Assembly (NCBI GenBank): GCA_018242205.1
Contig: JAFECJ010000001.1
Span: 157,735-221,734, forward strand
Direction: 5' to 3'
Length of the DNA stretch: 64,000 bases
From: Pseudomonadota bacterium
GTDB taxonomy: Bacteria; Pseudomonadota; Alphaproteobacteria; Rhizobiales; Xanthobacteraceae
Shown: one piece after another, positions 15,960 to 25,100 of the stretch
Position numbering within the stretch: the stretch's first letter is position 1
How the letters are laid out: each line of letters starts with the position of its first letter
Translations under genes and position numbers: made by a program
Notes under the pieces: model-generated
The model's input: the letters and a program-made list of their open reading frames with translations, nothing else
Databases searched by the model: none
Told to the model about the DNA's origin: nothing

Positions 15960-17114
15960 ATGCTGCGCCGTGCCGTCATTGCCGTTCTCATGGCCCCGTT
16001 CGCCGTTACCCTGTCGGCCTGCGCGCCAGGCTTGTCGACCGGCTCGACCTTCGCCGCCGCCGGCGACTATGAGGCCAAGCTCGCCGCCTATGAGGCGGCA
16101 CGGCGGCCTTACGAGCAAGCCGCCGAGGCCTATTGGAGCGACGTCAGCGACAAGCGCCGCATCCGAAACGCCAAGCGGCGGAACAATGAGCGCATCCTGC
16201 TCGAGGACTACGTGCTGGAGCAGCCCCCGGTCTATTCCGGGCCGCCGCGCCCGGTGGATCCGAATGCGCCGCCGGGACCCAAGCCCGGCGAGCGCCCGCC
16301 CGTGCCGGTGATCGCCGACTTCCTGGCCAACGCCAAAAGCCAGTTCGGCTTCGTTCCCGACCTGCCGGCGAGCGATCGCGACTTCAAGCGGGCCTATGCC
16401 CGCACCGCTCTGGCCGAAGGCCTGACGCGCGAGCAGATCGTAGGCGTCTATGCCTTCGAGACCGGTGGCAACGGAACTTTCGACACGCAAGCCGGCGTCA
16501 CGCCGAAACGCGCCACCGCGATCTCGCCGGCGGTGGGCTACAATCAGTTGCTGTCGACCAATTCGGTGTCGATGCTGGCCGAACACGCCCCGCTCATCCT
16601 CAACGCGTTGCGGGCGAAGGAGCGCGCGCTTGCCGGCGAGGCCAAGCGCGCGATGGCGCGCAAGATCGACGCGGTCCGCCGCATGATCGCCTACGCCAAA
16701 TCGGTGCCGGGCAAGTGGAGTGAATATGATCGTCTCGCCAAGCACACCGCGGGCGGCATTGGCATCCACGCCATCGTGCTCGACATCGACATCGGCCCGT
16801 TGGTGCAGACGCAGAAACTTCTGAACTCGGTGCTGTTTGCGCGCATGAAGGGCTACCACACGCCGCTCACCGCGCCCGAGCTCGAACTGATGAACCTGAC
16901 CGGCGATTCCACCGGCCTCGACATGGTGACGATGCCGGCCGATTTCCGCGCCCGCGTACCCACCGCCAACTTCTTCCAGCAGGTCGGCTACGAGCGCAAC
17001 CCGGTGGCGCGGCGCACCGGCGTGGTCGGCAACCTGATCGCGGACATCGACGAGAAGATGCAGCGCGGCGCGCAAAATCCCGGCGCAAAGGAACTGGCGG
17101 CGGCGGCGAACTAA
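15960..17114 (+). CDS. Lipoprotein with a lytic-transglycosylase-like region
   Basis: The 384-residue product starts with a lipoprotein signal (MLRRAVIAVLMAPFAVTLSAC, lipobox LSAC, Cys-21). Residues 33-110 are helical and then Pro-rich. At about 145-200 the segment YAFETGGNGTFDTQAG followed by ISPAVGYNQLLSTNS recalls the Glu and Gly-Tyr-x-Gln pattern of SLT-type lytic transglycosylases, with Glu in FETGG as the possible catalytic acid. Enzyme activity is inference from that motif only. It is probably anchored in the outer membrane facing the periplasm. It stands alone before the ABC transporter operon. Confidence 0.75.
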   Translation: MLRRAVIAVLMAPFAVTLSACAPGLSTGSTFAAAGDYEAKLAAYEAARRPYEQAAEAYWSDVSDKRRIRNAKRRNNERILLEDYVLEQPPVYSGPPRPVDPNAPPGPKPGERPPVPVIADFLANAKSQFGFVPDLPASDRDFKRAYARTALAEGLTREQIVGVYAFETGGNGTFDTQAGVTPKRATAISPAVGYNQLLSTNSVSMLAEHAPLILNALRAKERALAGEAKRAMARKIDAVRRMIAYAKSVPGKWSEYDRLAKHTAGGIGIHAIVLDIDIGPLVQTQKLLNSVLFARMKGYHTPLTAPELELMNLTGDSTGLDMVTMPADFRARVPTANFFQQVGYERNPVARRTGVVGNLIADIDEKMQRGAQNPGAKELAAAAN

Positions 17115-17189
17115 CCGCCAGCCGCCCAATTTCGGGCATCGTGCCGAAAGCGGCGGCAAAGGCCGGCACTATCCCCCGCATTCATAAAG

Positions 17190-17222
17190 ACGTTACGCAA
17201 GCGTCACCGACCTGTTGCCATC
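17190..17222 (+). promoter_or_regulatory. Possible Pho box before the Ugp-like operon
   Basis: Three units at an 11-bp period, ACGTTAC-N4, GCGTCAC-N4 and CTGTTGC-N4, resemble the PhoB direct-repeat consensus CTGTCAT-N4-CTGTCAT imperfectly. They lie 37-69 bp before the first permease gene. The match is partial (about four of seven per unit), so this is only a candidate. Confidence 0.3.
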
Positions 17223-17258
17223 CTCATCGCGTTATGCGGCTCGAGCATCGAGGACCGC

Positions 17259-18188
17259 ATGAGCCAAATTTCGATAGCGCGGCCCGCGCCTATCGCATTC
17301 CCCAGCCGGTTCAAACCGCTCGCCGTCAATCTCAATCTGCGCGCTTATTTTCTGCTGGCGCCATCGCTGGTCTTCCTCGTCGCCTTCACCTACTGGCCGG
17401 TGTTGCAGGTGCTGTGGCAGGCGCTGCATCAGCAGGACAGCGGCCACACCGTCTTTGTCGGCCTGGCGAACTTCACGGCGATCTTCGCCGACAGCGCCTT
17501 CCGGAACGCGCTCGTCAATAACCTGATCTACGCCGTCGCCACCGTCGTGCCGAGCCTCATCCTTGCGCTCGGCTTCGCCATCACGCTTCAGCAATCGTCC
17601 TGGGTCAACGGCCTGTTGCGGTCGTTGATCTTCGCGCCGGTGCTGGTGCCGCTGATCGCGGTATCGTCGCTGTTCCTGTTCATCTTCCTGCCCGGCATCG
17701 GCCTCCTCGACCACTATCTGGCCATGCTCGGCCTTGCCGGCGCCAACTGGGTCGGCGATCCCGACATTGCGCTCTATTCCATCGTCGGCCTGACGATCTG
17801 GAAGAACGCCGGCTACTACATGCTGTTCTTCCTCGCCGGCCTGCAGGCGATCCCGGCCGAGGCGGGCGAGATCGCGATGATCGAGGGCGCCTCGCACTGG
17901 CAGCGCCTGCGCTACGTCACGCTGCCTTACCTGCACAACTCGCTGGCCTTCGTCCTCGTCATCGCGCTCCTGAATGTCGTAACGCAGGTCGATCATATTT
18001 TCGTCCTGACCAAGGGCGGCCCGTCGGAATCGACCAACCTCTTGCTGTTCTACGTCTATCAGCAGGCCGTCGAGCATTACGACATCGGCAAGGCGTCCGC
18101 CGCCACGGTCGTATCCCTCGTCTTCCTGCTCGGCCTGTCGGCCGTGTCGCTGCGCCGCATGGAGCAAAGCGCGGAGGCGCAGACGTGA
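17259..18188 (+). CDS. ugpA: ABC transporter permease, UgpA-like
   Basis: The 309-residue product is an inner-membrane permease of the carbohydrate-uptake CUT1 family with six predicted helices. The EAA loop that contacts the ATPase is visible as EAGEIAMIEGASHWQRLRYVTLPYL. It overlaps the next permease gene by four bases, so the two should be made together. Sequence and context fit UgpA, part of a glycerol-3-phosphate or glycerophosphodiester importer. A GAGGA site precedes the ATG at 17259. Confidence 0.85.
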   Translation: MSQISIARPAPIAFPSRFKPLAVNLNLRAYFLLAPSLVFLVAFTYWPVLQVLWQALHQQDSGHTVFVGLANFTAIFADSAFRNALVNNLIYAVATVVPSLILALGFAITLQQSSWVNGLLRSLIFAPVLVPLIAVSSLFLFIFLPGIGLLDHYLAMLGLAGANWVGDPDIALYSIVGLTIWKNAGYYMLFFLAGLQAIPAEAGEIAMIEGASHWQRLRYVTLPYLHNSLAFVLVIALLNVVTQVDHIFVLTKGGPSESTNLLLFYVYQQAVEHYDIGKASAATVVSLVFLLGLSAVSLRRMEQSAEAQT

Positions 18189-19030
18189 GCCGCCGCCGCT
18201 TCGATCTCGACGATCTCTGGCCGCGGTTCGGCCGCGTCGCGGTGATCGCCGCCGCCGTTCTTTGGACCGTGCCGTTCATCTGGATGATCGTGTCGGCCTT
18301 CCGCCCGTCCGATCAGGGCGCCGCCGCGATGGCCTCATTGATCCCAGATTATCGGCCGACGCTCGATAATTTCCGCGAAGCCTGGGCCGACGCCAACTTC
18401 CCCCTTTATTACCTCAACACCACGATCATGGTGGCCGGCATCCTCGCCGTGCAGATCGTCACCATGTCGCTCGCCGCCTACGCCTTCGCGCGCGTCAAGT
18501 TTCCTGGCCGCACCGTCTTTTTTTATCTCTTCCTGGCGCAGCTGATGCTCGTGCCGATCGCACTCCTGGTGCCCAATCTCGCCACCGTGGCGCGGCTTGG
18601 CCTGTACGACACGCTGCTCGGCGTCATGGCGCCCTATTTCGCCACCGCCTTCGGCACCTTCCTGATGCGCCAGGCGTTCCGCACGATTCCGACCGAGCTC
18701 GAGGAGGCCGCCGTGCTCGACGGCGCGCGCTGGTGGCACCTCATCCGCTACATCTATCTGCCGCTGTCGAAGCCGGCGCTCATCGCCTTCGCCATCGTCT
18801 CCGTGTCGGCGCACTGGAACGAATTTCTCTGGCCGCTGATGGTGATCAATTCGCCGGACAACCGACCGCTGACCGTCGGGCTCGCCATGTTCACCATGGG
18901 CGCGGAAGGCGCGCAGGCCTGGGGCGTCAACGCCGCCGGCACCTTCCTCGTCATCGCCCCGCTTCTCATCTGCTTCGCGCTGTTCCAGCGCCGCTTCATC
19001 AACAGCTTCGTCACGTCCGGTCTGAAGTGA
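18185..19030 (+). CDS. ugpE: ABC transporter permease, UgpE-like
   Basis: The 281-residue partner permease has six helices and the EAA loop EEAAVLDGARWWHLIRYIYLPLSKPALIAF. The GTG start at 18185 overlaps the stop of the upstream permease by four bases. Downstream the binding-protein gene starts 20 bp later. In E. coli the order is ugpB-A-E-C; here it is A-E-B with a phosphodiesterase last and no ATPase gene. Confidence 0.85.
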   Translation: MSRRRFDLDDLWPRFGRVAVIAAAVLWTVPFIWMIVSAFRPSDQGAAAMASLIPDYRPTLDNFREAWADANFPLYYLNTTIMVAGILAVQIVTMSLAAYAFARVKFPGRTVFFYLFLAQLMLVPIALLVPNLATVARLGLYDTLLGVMAPYFATAFGTFLMRQAFRTIPTELEEAAVLDGARWWHLIRYIYLPLSKPALIAFAIVSVSAHWNEFLWPLMVINSPDNRPLTVGLAMFTMGAEGAQAWGVNAAGTFLVIAPLLICFALFQRRFINSFVTSGLK

Positions 19031-19050
19031 TCACGAAAGGAGAAAATGGA

Positions 19051-20379
19051 ATGTCAAATCGTCTTCTCAGCATGAGCGCGCTCGCGGTGGCGGCGTGTCT
19101 CACCACCTTCGGCGCGGCGCAAGCCGCGACAAATATCGAGATGTTCTTCCCGGTGCCGGTCGACGGGCAACTCGCCCGCGACATGGGCACCTTGGTGAAG
19201 AAGTTCAACGATACGCATCCCGACATCGTCGTGACGCCGGTCTTCACCGGCAGCTACGACGACACGCTGATCAAGACCAACGCCGCCACCAAGGCCGGCA
19301 AGCCGCCGGCAGCGGTGATCATGTCGGCCAACTTCCTCACCGACCTGGTGATCGAGGGCCAGATCCAGCCGTTCGACGACCTGATCAAGGCCAGCGGCAA
19401 GACCGACGACGAATTCATGGGGCAGTTCTTCAAGGCGCTGCATCCGAATGCGGTGATCAACGGCAACGTCTACGGCGTGCCGTTCCAGAACTCGACGCCG
19501 CTCCTTTATTACAACAAGGAGCAATTCAAGGAAGCCGGACTCGATCCCGAACATCCGCCGAAGACCTGGCAGGAACTGATCGTCGCCGCGCAGAAGCTGA
19601 CCAAGCGCGACGGCGAACGTGTCACGCGCTGGGGCATTACCATGCCGTCGAGCTACGACTACTGTGGCTGGCTTCTCGAGGCCCTGACGATGTCGAACGG
19701 CGGCCGCTGGTTCAACGAGGATTACGGCGGCGAAGTCTATTACAATGCACCGAGCACGCTCGGCGCCGTCACCTTCTGGTCGGATCTCGCCAACAAGTTC
19801 AAGGTCCATCCGACCGGCGAACAGAAGGCCCCAGGCGTCTCGACCGCCTTCCTCGCCGGCCAGACCGCGATGATGGTGCTGTCGACCGGTTCGCTCACCC
19901 ATGTGCGCAAGAACGCCAAGTTCCCGTTCGGCGTCGCCTTCGTGCCGAGCAACGTGCGCAATGCGGTGCCGATCGGCGGCGCGTCGCTGGTGCAGCCGAA
20001 GGGCCTCGATGCCGAAAAGCGCAAGGCCGGCTGGACGCTGATCACCTGGCTGACCGCGCCGGAACAGTCCGGCTGGTGGAGCCGCGCCACAGGCTACTTC
20101 GCCCCGAACAAGGGTGCCTACGCGTTGCCCGACATGAAGGAGTTCCTGGCCAAGAATCCGGAAGCCAAGATCGCGCTCGAACAGCTCGAATACGCCAAAC
20201 CGTGGTTCGCCACCTACAAGACGCTCGCCGTGCGCAAGGCGATCGAGGACCAGATGCAGGCCGTGCTGTCCGGCAAGGTCGAGCCGAAGCAGGCGGTCGA
20301 GACGGCGCAGAAGAACGCCGACGAGATCATGCGCCCTTATGTCGAGCGCACCGCGCTGAAACTGCCGGCGATGAACTGA
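19051..20379 (+). CDS. ugpB: ABC substrate-binding protein, UgpB-like
   Basis: The 442-residue protein has a signal peptide (about residues 1-25, ending AAQAA) and the fold of family-1 periplasmic binding proteins. The segments NSTPLLYYNKEQFKEAGLDP, STGSLTHVRKNAKFPFGVAF and IGGASL match UgpB, which captures glycerol-3-phosphate and its diesters, better than generic sugar binders. The ATG at 19051 follows AAAGGAG. A strong hairpin after the stop (20396-20429) probably stabilises this message, as binding proteins are needed in excess. Confidence 0.87.
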   Translation: MSNRLLSMSALAVAACLTTFGAAQAATNIEMFFPVPVDGQLARDMGTLVKKFNDTHPDIVVTPVFTGSYDDTLIKTNAATKAGKPPAAVIMSANFLTDLVIEGQIQPFDDLIKASGKTDDEFMGQFFKALHPNAVINGNVYGVPFQNSTPLLYYNKEQFKEAGLDPEHPPKTWQELIVAAQKLTKRDGERVTRWGITMPSSYDYCGWLLEALTMSNGGRWFNEDYGGEVYYNAPSTLGAVTFWSDLANKFKVHPTGEQKAPGVSTAFLAGQTAMMVLSTGSLTHVRKNAKFPFGVAFVPSNVRNAVPIGGASLVQPKGLDAEKRKAGWTLITWLTAPEQSGWWSRATGYFAPNKGAYALPDMKEFLAKNPEAKIALEQLEYAKPWFATYKTLAVRKAIEDQMQAVLSGKVEPKQAVETAQKNADEIMRPYVERTALKLPAMN

Positions 20380-20395
20380 GCCGTTGCTGCAACCC

Positions 20396-20429
20396 GAGAC
20401 GCGGCGATCCATCCGGGTCGCCGCGTCTC
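20396..20429 (+). other. Intercistronic hairpin after ugpB-like gene
   Basis: A 12-bp perfect stem (20396-20407 with 20418-20429) has a 10-base loop and no T-run. Between a binding-protein gene and the next cistron such hairpins usually block 3' decay or reduce read-through. Confidence 0.75.
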
Positions 20430-20448
20430 ACTTTCAACTGGACCTCTT

Positions 20449-21270
20449 ATGCTGATCGCCCAACTCACCGACCTGCACCTGCGCCCGCCGGGGCTGCCCG
20501 CCTATCGCGTCTCCGAGACCAACATGATGACGGCGCGCGCCATCGACAAATTGCGCAAGCTGACGCCGCGCCCCGACGTCGTCGTCATCACCGGCGACAT
20601 GACCGATTGCGGCCTGCCCGAGGAATACGCGCTATTGCGGTCGCTCATCGCCGACCTGCCGATGCCGGTCTATATGGTGCCGGGCAATCACGACCGGCGC
20701 GATCATCTCAAGCGCGCCTTCGCCGACTGGCCGACCATCGTAGCCGATCCCGATTTCGTGCAGTTCGTCGTCGACGACCATGCGGTGCGGCTGATCGGCC
20801 TCGACACCGTCGTGGAAAAGTCGAGCCACGGCGCGCTGTGCACACGGCGCCTTGCCTTCCTGTCGGATGCGCTGGCCGCCGCGCCGAACCGGCCGACCAT
20901 CGTCTTCATGCATCACCCGCCGTTCGACTGCGGCATTCGCCACATGGACGCCATCCGTCTCCTCGACGGTAGCGACGAACTTGCCGCGATCCTGAAGCGG
21001 CACCCGCAGGTGCTGGCGCTATGGTGCGGCCACAATCACCGCCAGGTCGAGACGATGTTCGGCGGCGTGCCGACCAACATCTCGCCGGGCGTCGCGCATC
21101 AGGTCGCCTTCCATCTCGATGATGATCGCGACGGCTCACTGGTATTCGAGCCGCCCGCCTTCCGCCTGCACCGCTATGCCGGCGGTGCACTGGTCTCGCA
21201 CACGGTCTATGTCGAGGACTACGCCGGACCGTTCCCGTTCGTCCTCGACCCCAGCTATCCGGGACGCTAG
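20449..21270 (+). CDS. Metallophosphoesterase, GpdQ/cAMP-phosphodiesterase class III
   Basis: The 273-residue product has the full two-metal phosphoesterase set: DLH (residues 8-10), GDMTDCG, GNHDRR, MHHPPFD and GHNH. This is the class III cyclic-nucleotide or glycerophosphodiester phosphodiesterase family (CpdA, GpdQ). Since it closes an importer operon of UgpB type, release of glycerol-3-phosphate from diesters after uptake is the most likely role. There is no signal peptide, so it is cytoplasmic. Start ATG at 20449. It ends 8 bp before the convergent TRAP operon. Confidence 0.88.
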   Translation: MLIAQLTDLHLRPPGLPAYRVSETNMMTARAIDKLRKLTPRPDVVVITGDMTDCGLPEEYALLRSLIADLPMPVYMVPGNHDRRDHLKRAFADWPTIVADPDFVQFVVDDHAVRLIGLDTVVEKSSHGALCTRRLAFLSDALAAAPNRPTIVFMHHPPFDCGIRHMDAIRLLDGSDELAAILKRHPQVLALWCGHNHRQVETMFGGVPTNISPGVAHQVAFHLDDDRDGSLVFEPPAFRLHRYAGGALVSHTVYVEDYAGPFPFVLDPSYPGR

Positions 21271-21278
21271 CCGACGTC

Positions 21279-22568
21279 TCAGTGCACCGTCACGCTCGGC
21301 AGCCACAGCGACAGCGCCGGGATGAAGGTCACCAGCATGAGGACGGCGAACATCACGGCATAGAACGGCCAGATGCCCTTCATCACGTCCTCGAGCCTGA
21401 CCTTGCCGACGGCGCAGCCGACGAACAGCACCGAGCCGACCGGCGGCGTCAACAGGCCGATGCCGAGATTGAGCAGCATCATGATGCCGAAGTGAACCGG
21501 ATCGACGCCGAGCTTCATCACTACCGGCAACAGGATCGGCGTGCAGATCAGGATCAGCGGCGCCATGTCCATCAGGCAGCCGAGCACCAGCAGCATGAAG
21601 TTGATCAGCATCAGGATGACGTATTTGTTCTCCGACACCGACAGGAAGAACGCCGTGATCTTGGCCGGCATCTGCATCAGCGCCATGACGTAGCCAAAGC
21701 TCGACGCCATCGCGATCAGCGTCATCACCATAGCCACGGTCTTGAGCGTGCGATGCACGAGGCCCGGCAGGTCCTTCCACTTGTAGTCGCGGTAGATGAA
21801 CATCGTCACCATGAATGCCCAGACGCAGGCCACGGCGCCGGCTTCGATCGCGGTGAAGATGCCGAGCAGGATGCCGGCGATGATGATGAACACCGTGATC
21901 AGGCCCCACAGCGCCTCGATGCTCATGCGGATGGCATCGCGCAGCGGCACCGCCTCGCCGGCCGGATGGCCGTCGCGATAGGCGATGAAGATGACGAGCG
22001 CGATCAGCGAGGCGCCGAGCAGCAGGCCCGGGATGACGCCGGCCATGAACAGGCTGATGATCGAGATCGTGCCGCCGGTCGCAAGCGAGTAGATCACCGC
22101 ATTATGGCTCGGCGGCACTACGATGGCCTGTAGCGAGGCGCTGATCGTGACGTTGGTGGCGAAGACGCGCGGATAGCCGACCTTCTCCATCTGCGGGATC
22201 AGCACCGAGCCGATCGCCGAGGTGTCGGCGACCGACGAGCCGGAAATGCCGGACAGAAACGTCGTAGCGAGAATGTTCACCGCCGACAGGCCGCCGCGCA
22301 CCCGCGTGATGCCGACGATGACATTGGCGAGCGCGACGAGGCGCCGCGCCATGCCGCCCTCCGCCATGATGGCGCCGGCGAGCACGAAGAACGGGATCGT
22401 CAGCATCGCCACCTTGGAGACGCCGTCGGAAATCTTGAGCATCACCGCCTCGGGCGGGATGCCGATCCACAGCGCGCCGGCCAGCGCGCCGATGCCGAGC
22501 GAATACGAGATCGGCATGCCGATCGCGAAGCACAGGAACAGGGTTCCGAGGAGGATGAACAGATCCAT
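21279..22568 (-). CDS. dctM: TRAP transporter large permease DctM
   Basis: The 429-residue protein has about twelve helices and is the sodium-driven large membrane subunit of a TRAP importer. Typical DctM segments are GIPPEAVMLKISDGVSKVAMLTIPFFVLAGAIM and VPPSHNAVIYSLATGG. It is the third gene of a dctP-dctQ-dctM operon on the minus strand. The nearby regulator and uronate dehydrogenase suggest hexuronate as substrate. Confidence 0.94.
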   Translation of the reverse strand: MDLFILLGTLFLCFAIGMPISYSLGIGALAGALWIGIPPEAVMLKISDGVSKVAMLTIPFFVLAGAIMAEGGMARRLVALANVIVGITRVRGGLSAVNILATTFLSGISGSSVADTSAIGSVLIPQMEKVGYPRVFATNVTISASLQAIVVPPSHNAVIYSLATGGTISIISLFMAGVIPGLLLGASLIALVIFIAYRDGHPAGEAVPLRDAIRMSIEALWGLITVFIIIAGILLGIFTAIEAGAVACVWAFMVTMFIYRDYKWKDLPGLVHRTLKTVAMVMTLIAMASSFGYVMALMQMPAKITAFFLSVSENKYVILMLINFMLLVLGCLMDMAPLILICTPILLPVVMKLGVDPVHFGIMMLLNLGIGLLTPPVGSVLFVGCAVGKVRLEDVMKGIWPFYAVMFAVLMLVTFIPALSLWLPSVTVH

Positions 22569-22580
22569 GGCGGCCGGGCC

Positions 22581-23090
22581 TTATTCGACGGGCAGATGCG
22601 GGTCGGCGCCGGCGGAAGCCGGGCGGCCGATGGTCAGGTGTTCGATGATGAAGAGCATCGTGAAGAAGCCGCCGATCGGGATCGGCGAATAGACGATGCC
22701 GACACGCAGCCACGGAAATTCAGCGATGGTGTTCTGCCAGGTCGCGATGCACAGCTTGACGCCGTAGACCATCATGAACAGCGCCATCAGCGCCATCAGC
22801 ACCTCGACGACGAAATCGGCGACGGCACGCGCCTTCGGCGGCAGCAGATCGGCGGCCACCGTTACGCTCATATGCAGGCCCAGCCGGTAGCAGGCGGCGG
22901 CGCCGAAGAACGTGACGACGATGGTCAGGAGCACCGCGGCCGTCTCCGGCCACGACGCGGCGCTGTTGAGCACATAGCGGGTGAACACCGCCCAGGGCAT
23001 GATGAAAGAAATCGCCACCATCGCGACACCCGCAATGACGGCGCAGACAAAATAGGCCTTGTCCATTGCCGCTCGATAGAGCTGCGACAT
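22581..23090 (-). CDS. dctQ: TRAP transporter small permease DctQ
   Basis: The 169-residue protein has four membrane helices, beginning YFVCAVIAGVAMVAISFIM, and the DctQ segments TRYVLNSAASWPETAAVLLTI and GLHMSV. It partners DctM, which starts 12 bp downstream. The ATG at 23090 (MSQLYRAAMDK) follows GAGGCGG; the longer frame to 23129 is less likely. Confidence 0.92.
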   Translation of the reverse strand: MSQLYRAAMDKAYFVCAVIAGVAMVAISFIMPWAVFTRYVLNSAASWPETAAVLLTIVVTFFGAAACYRLGLHMSVTVAADLLPPKARAVADFVVEVLMALMALFMMVYGVKLCIATWQNTIAEFPWLRVGIVYSPIPIGGFFTMLFIIEHLTIGRPASAGADPHLPVE

Positions 23091-23131
23091 CTTGTTTTCC
23101 GCCTCGCCCCGGTCCGGCCATCCCAACATGG

Positions 23132-23174
23132 CTGCGCCACGCTTCCCCGGCGATCCGGATCAAGCGTGGCGCAG
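23132..23174 (-). other. Intercistronic hairpin between dctP and dctQ
   Basis: A 13-bp perfect stem (23132-23144 with 23162-23174) lies just after the dctP stop codon. No T-run follows. It should favour dctP message over the permease genes. Confidence 0.75.
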
Positions 23175-23185
23175 AGCTTGTGAGC

Positions 23186-24181
23186 TTACTTGGTATCCTG
23201 GATACGCTTGATCATGGCGGCGTATTTCGGGCCGTACTTGTCCCACACCGGCTTGACCGCTTCCTGGAACTTCTTCTTGTCGGCGTCCGACACCTGGATG
23301 ATCTGGATGCCGGCGGCCTTGGCCTTCTCCATCGCCTTGTCCTGGTAGACGTTCCAGAGGGCGCGCTCTTCCATCTGGGCTTCGCGGCCGAACTTCTTGA
23401 CGTCGGCCTGCTCTTCCTTCGACAGCGAGTCGAAGATCTTCTTCGACATCACGAGCATTTCCGGCACGATCAGGTGCTCGTCGATCGTGTACGACTTGGC
23501 AACCTGATAGTGGTTGTCGAACACGAAGCTCGGCGGGTTGTTCTCGGCGCCGTCGATGACGCCCGTCTGCAGCGATGAGAACACCTGGTCGTAGCCGAGC
23601 GGCACGCCGTTGGCGCCCATCGAGTTCGCCATGTCGACGAACATCGGGTTGCCCATGACGCGGATCTTCTGGCCCTTGAGGTCGGCCATGTTATGGATCG
23701 GCTTCTTGGTCGTATAGAAATTGCGCGCGCCTGCATCCATCCAGGCAATGCCGACGATGCCCTTGCCGCTGTTGGTCACCTTGTCGAGCAATTCTTGGCC
23801 GATCGGGCCGTCGATGACGTGACGCATGTGTTCGGTGTTGCGGAACACGTAAGGCAGGTTGAAGACGTTGAGATCGTCGACGACCGGGCCGAGCGCGCCG
23901 ACCGAAACGCGGGCGAAGGCGATGGCGCCGACCTGGGCCTGCTCGATCGCTTCCTTCTCGCCGCCGAGCTGCATCGAGGGATACATGGCGACGCTGAGAC
24001 GACCATTGGTCGCCTTCTCCAGCTTCTTGCCCATGCTTTCGACGGCGGCGACGGTCGGATAACCGGTCGGATGCACGTCCGAAGCCTTGAGAACCAGTTT
24101 GTCGGCGGCGAATGCGCCGCCGGCAAACACCGTCGAGGCCGCCAGAACACCGGCAGCCAGAATTGCCCTGCGTGTCGTCAT
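23186..24181 (-). CDS. dctP: TRAP transporter substrate-binding protein DctP
   Basis: The 331-residue protein has a signal peptide (MTTRRAILAAGVLAASTVFAG..., cleaved near residue 25) and the DctP fold. The conserved Arg of the carboxylate site appears in the segment GQKIRVMGNPMFVDMANSMG, followed by PLGYDQVFSSLQTGVIDGAENN. These proteins bind organic acids in the periplasm. The ATG at 24181 follows GGGAGGAG. It is divergent from the GntR regulator with a palindromic site between them. Confidence 0.94.
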   Translation of the reverse strand: MTTRRAILAAGVLAASTVFAGGAFAADKLVLKASDVHPTGYPTVAAVESMGKKLEKATNGRLSVAMYPSMQLGGEKEAIEQAQVGAIAFARVSVGALGPVVDDLNVFNLPYVFRNTEHMRHVIDGPIGQELLDKVTNSGKGIVGIAWMDAGARNFYTTKKPIHNMADLKGQKIRVMGNPMFVDMANSMGANGVPLGYDQVFSSLQTGVIDGAENNPPSFVFDNHYQVAKSYTIDEHLIVPEMLVMSKKIFDSLSKEEQADVKKFGREAQMEERALWNVYQDKAMEKAKAAGIQIIQVSDADKKKFQEAVKPVWDKYGPKYAAMIKRIQDTK

Positions 24182-24274
24182 GATGGATACTCCTCCCGAA
24201 TGAATGTTGTTGCTCTGCGTCGTCCGGCCGCGTGGCCGCGGATTGATCGGCGGAGCGTCGTATGTTACTTATCA

Positions 24275-24289
24275 GGTCATATGATGACC
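24275..24289. promoter_or_regulatory. Probable GntR/FadR-family operator
   Basis: The perfect inverted repeat GGTCAT-atg-ATGACC lies in the divergent region between dctP and the GntR gene. FadR-subfamily regulators bind short palindromes of the TGGTC-N-GACCA type, so this is the likely operator for both directions. Confidence 0.6.
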
Positions 24290-24327
24290 AGACTGGCGAG
24301 AGCCGGTCAAGATGGCGGACTGGGCGA

Positions 24328-25065
24328 TTGAATAAAAATCTTTCTCTTCTGAAGCCGATCCAGGCGCCGCGCGGACTAACCGCCGAGATCGTCGCGCGGC
24401 TCACCTCGGACATTACCAGCGGCAAGTTGTTGCCGGGCTCACGGCTGCCGACCGAGCAGGAGATGATCGCCGCCACCGGCGTGTCGCGCACCGTGATCCG
24501 CGAAGCGGTCGCCGCGCTGCGCGCCGACAAGCTGGTGGTCAGCCGCCAGGGCATCGGCACCTTCGTCGCGGAAAAAGTGCGCCGCCCGTTCCGGGTCGAG
24601 TTCGACGAGCATTCGACCTTGCGCGACGTGCTCAACGTCATGGAATTGCGCACCGGGGTCGAGGTCGAGGCCGCCGGGCTCGCCGCCGAACGCGCCAATC
24701 CGGCGCAGATCAAGAAGATTTCCGAGCGCTTCGACGCCATCCAGGGCGCGATCGATGCCGGCGCCAATGCCGTCGAGGAGGACTTCGCCTTTCACTGCGC
24801 CATCGCCGAGGCCACCAACAATCAGCAGTTCAAGGGCTTCCTCGAATACCTCGGAAGCGTCGTCATTCCGCGTCAGACCGTGTGGGGCAGCAGCGCGCCG
24901 CTGTTGCGCCGGAACAACCTCACTTTATTCCAGCGCGAGCATGCCAGGATTCTCGCCGCCATCCGCACCCACGATGTGCAGAAGGCGCGGGCGGCGATGC
25001 ACGCCCATCTCGGCGCCAGCCGCGATCGCCACCAGAAACTCGCCGCCGAACTCGGCATCAAGTAA
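24328..25065 (+). CDS. GntR-family regulator, FadR subfamily (uronate-type)
   Basis: The product has a winged HTH (about residues 18-80: LLPGSRLPTEQEMIAATGVSRTVIREAVAALRADKLV) and an all-helical FCD ligand domain with its metal-binding residues (EVEAAGLAAE, EEDFAFHCAIAEAT, EHARILAAI, AMHAHL). I chose the TTG at 24328 because a longer start at ATG 24262 would place the operator 24275-24289 inside the gene. ExuR/UxuR-type regulators of this group respond to uronate intermediates, which fits the TRAP and udh neighbours. It probably represses dctPQM. Confidence 0.85.
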   Translation: MNKNLSLLKPIQAPRGLTAEIVARLTSDITSGKLLPGSRLPTEQEMIAATGVSRTVIREAVAALRADKLVVSRQGIGTFVAEKVRRPFRVEFDEHSTLRDVLNVMELRTGVEVEAAGLAAERANPAQIKKISERFDAIQGAIDAGANAVEEDFAFHCAIAEATNNQQFKGFLEYLGSVVIPRQTVWGSSAPLLRRNNLTLFQREHARILAAIRTHDVQKARAAMHAHLGASRDRHQKLAAELGIK

Positions 25066-25100
25066 TTCGGGCCTTCTGCCTCGGCAGATCAGCTCATCAC

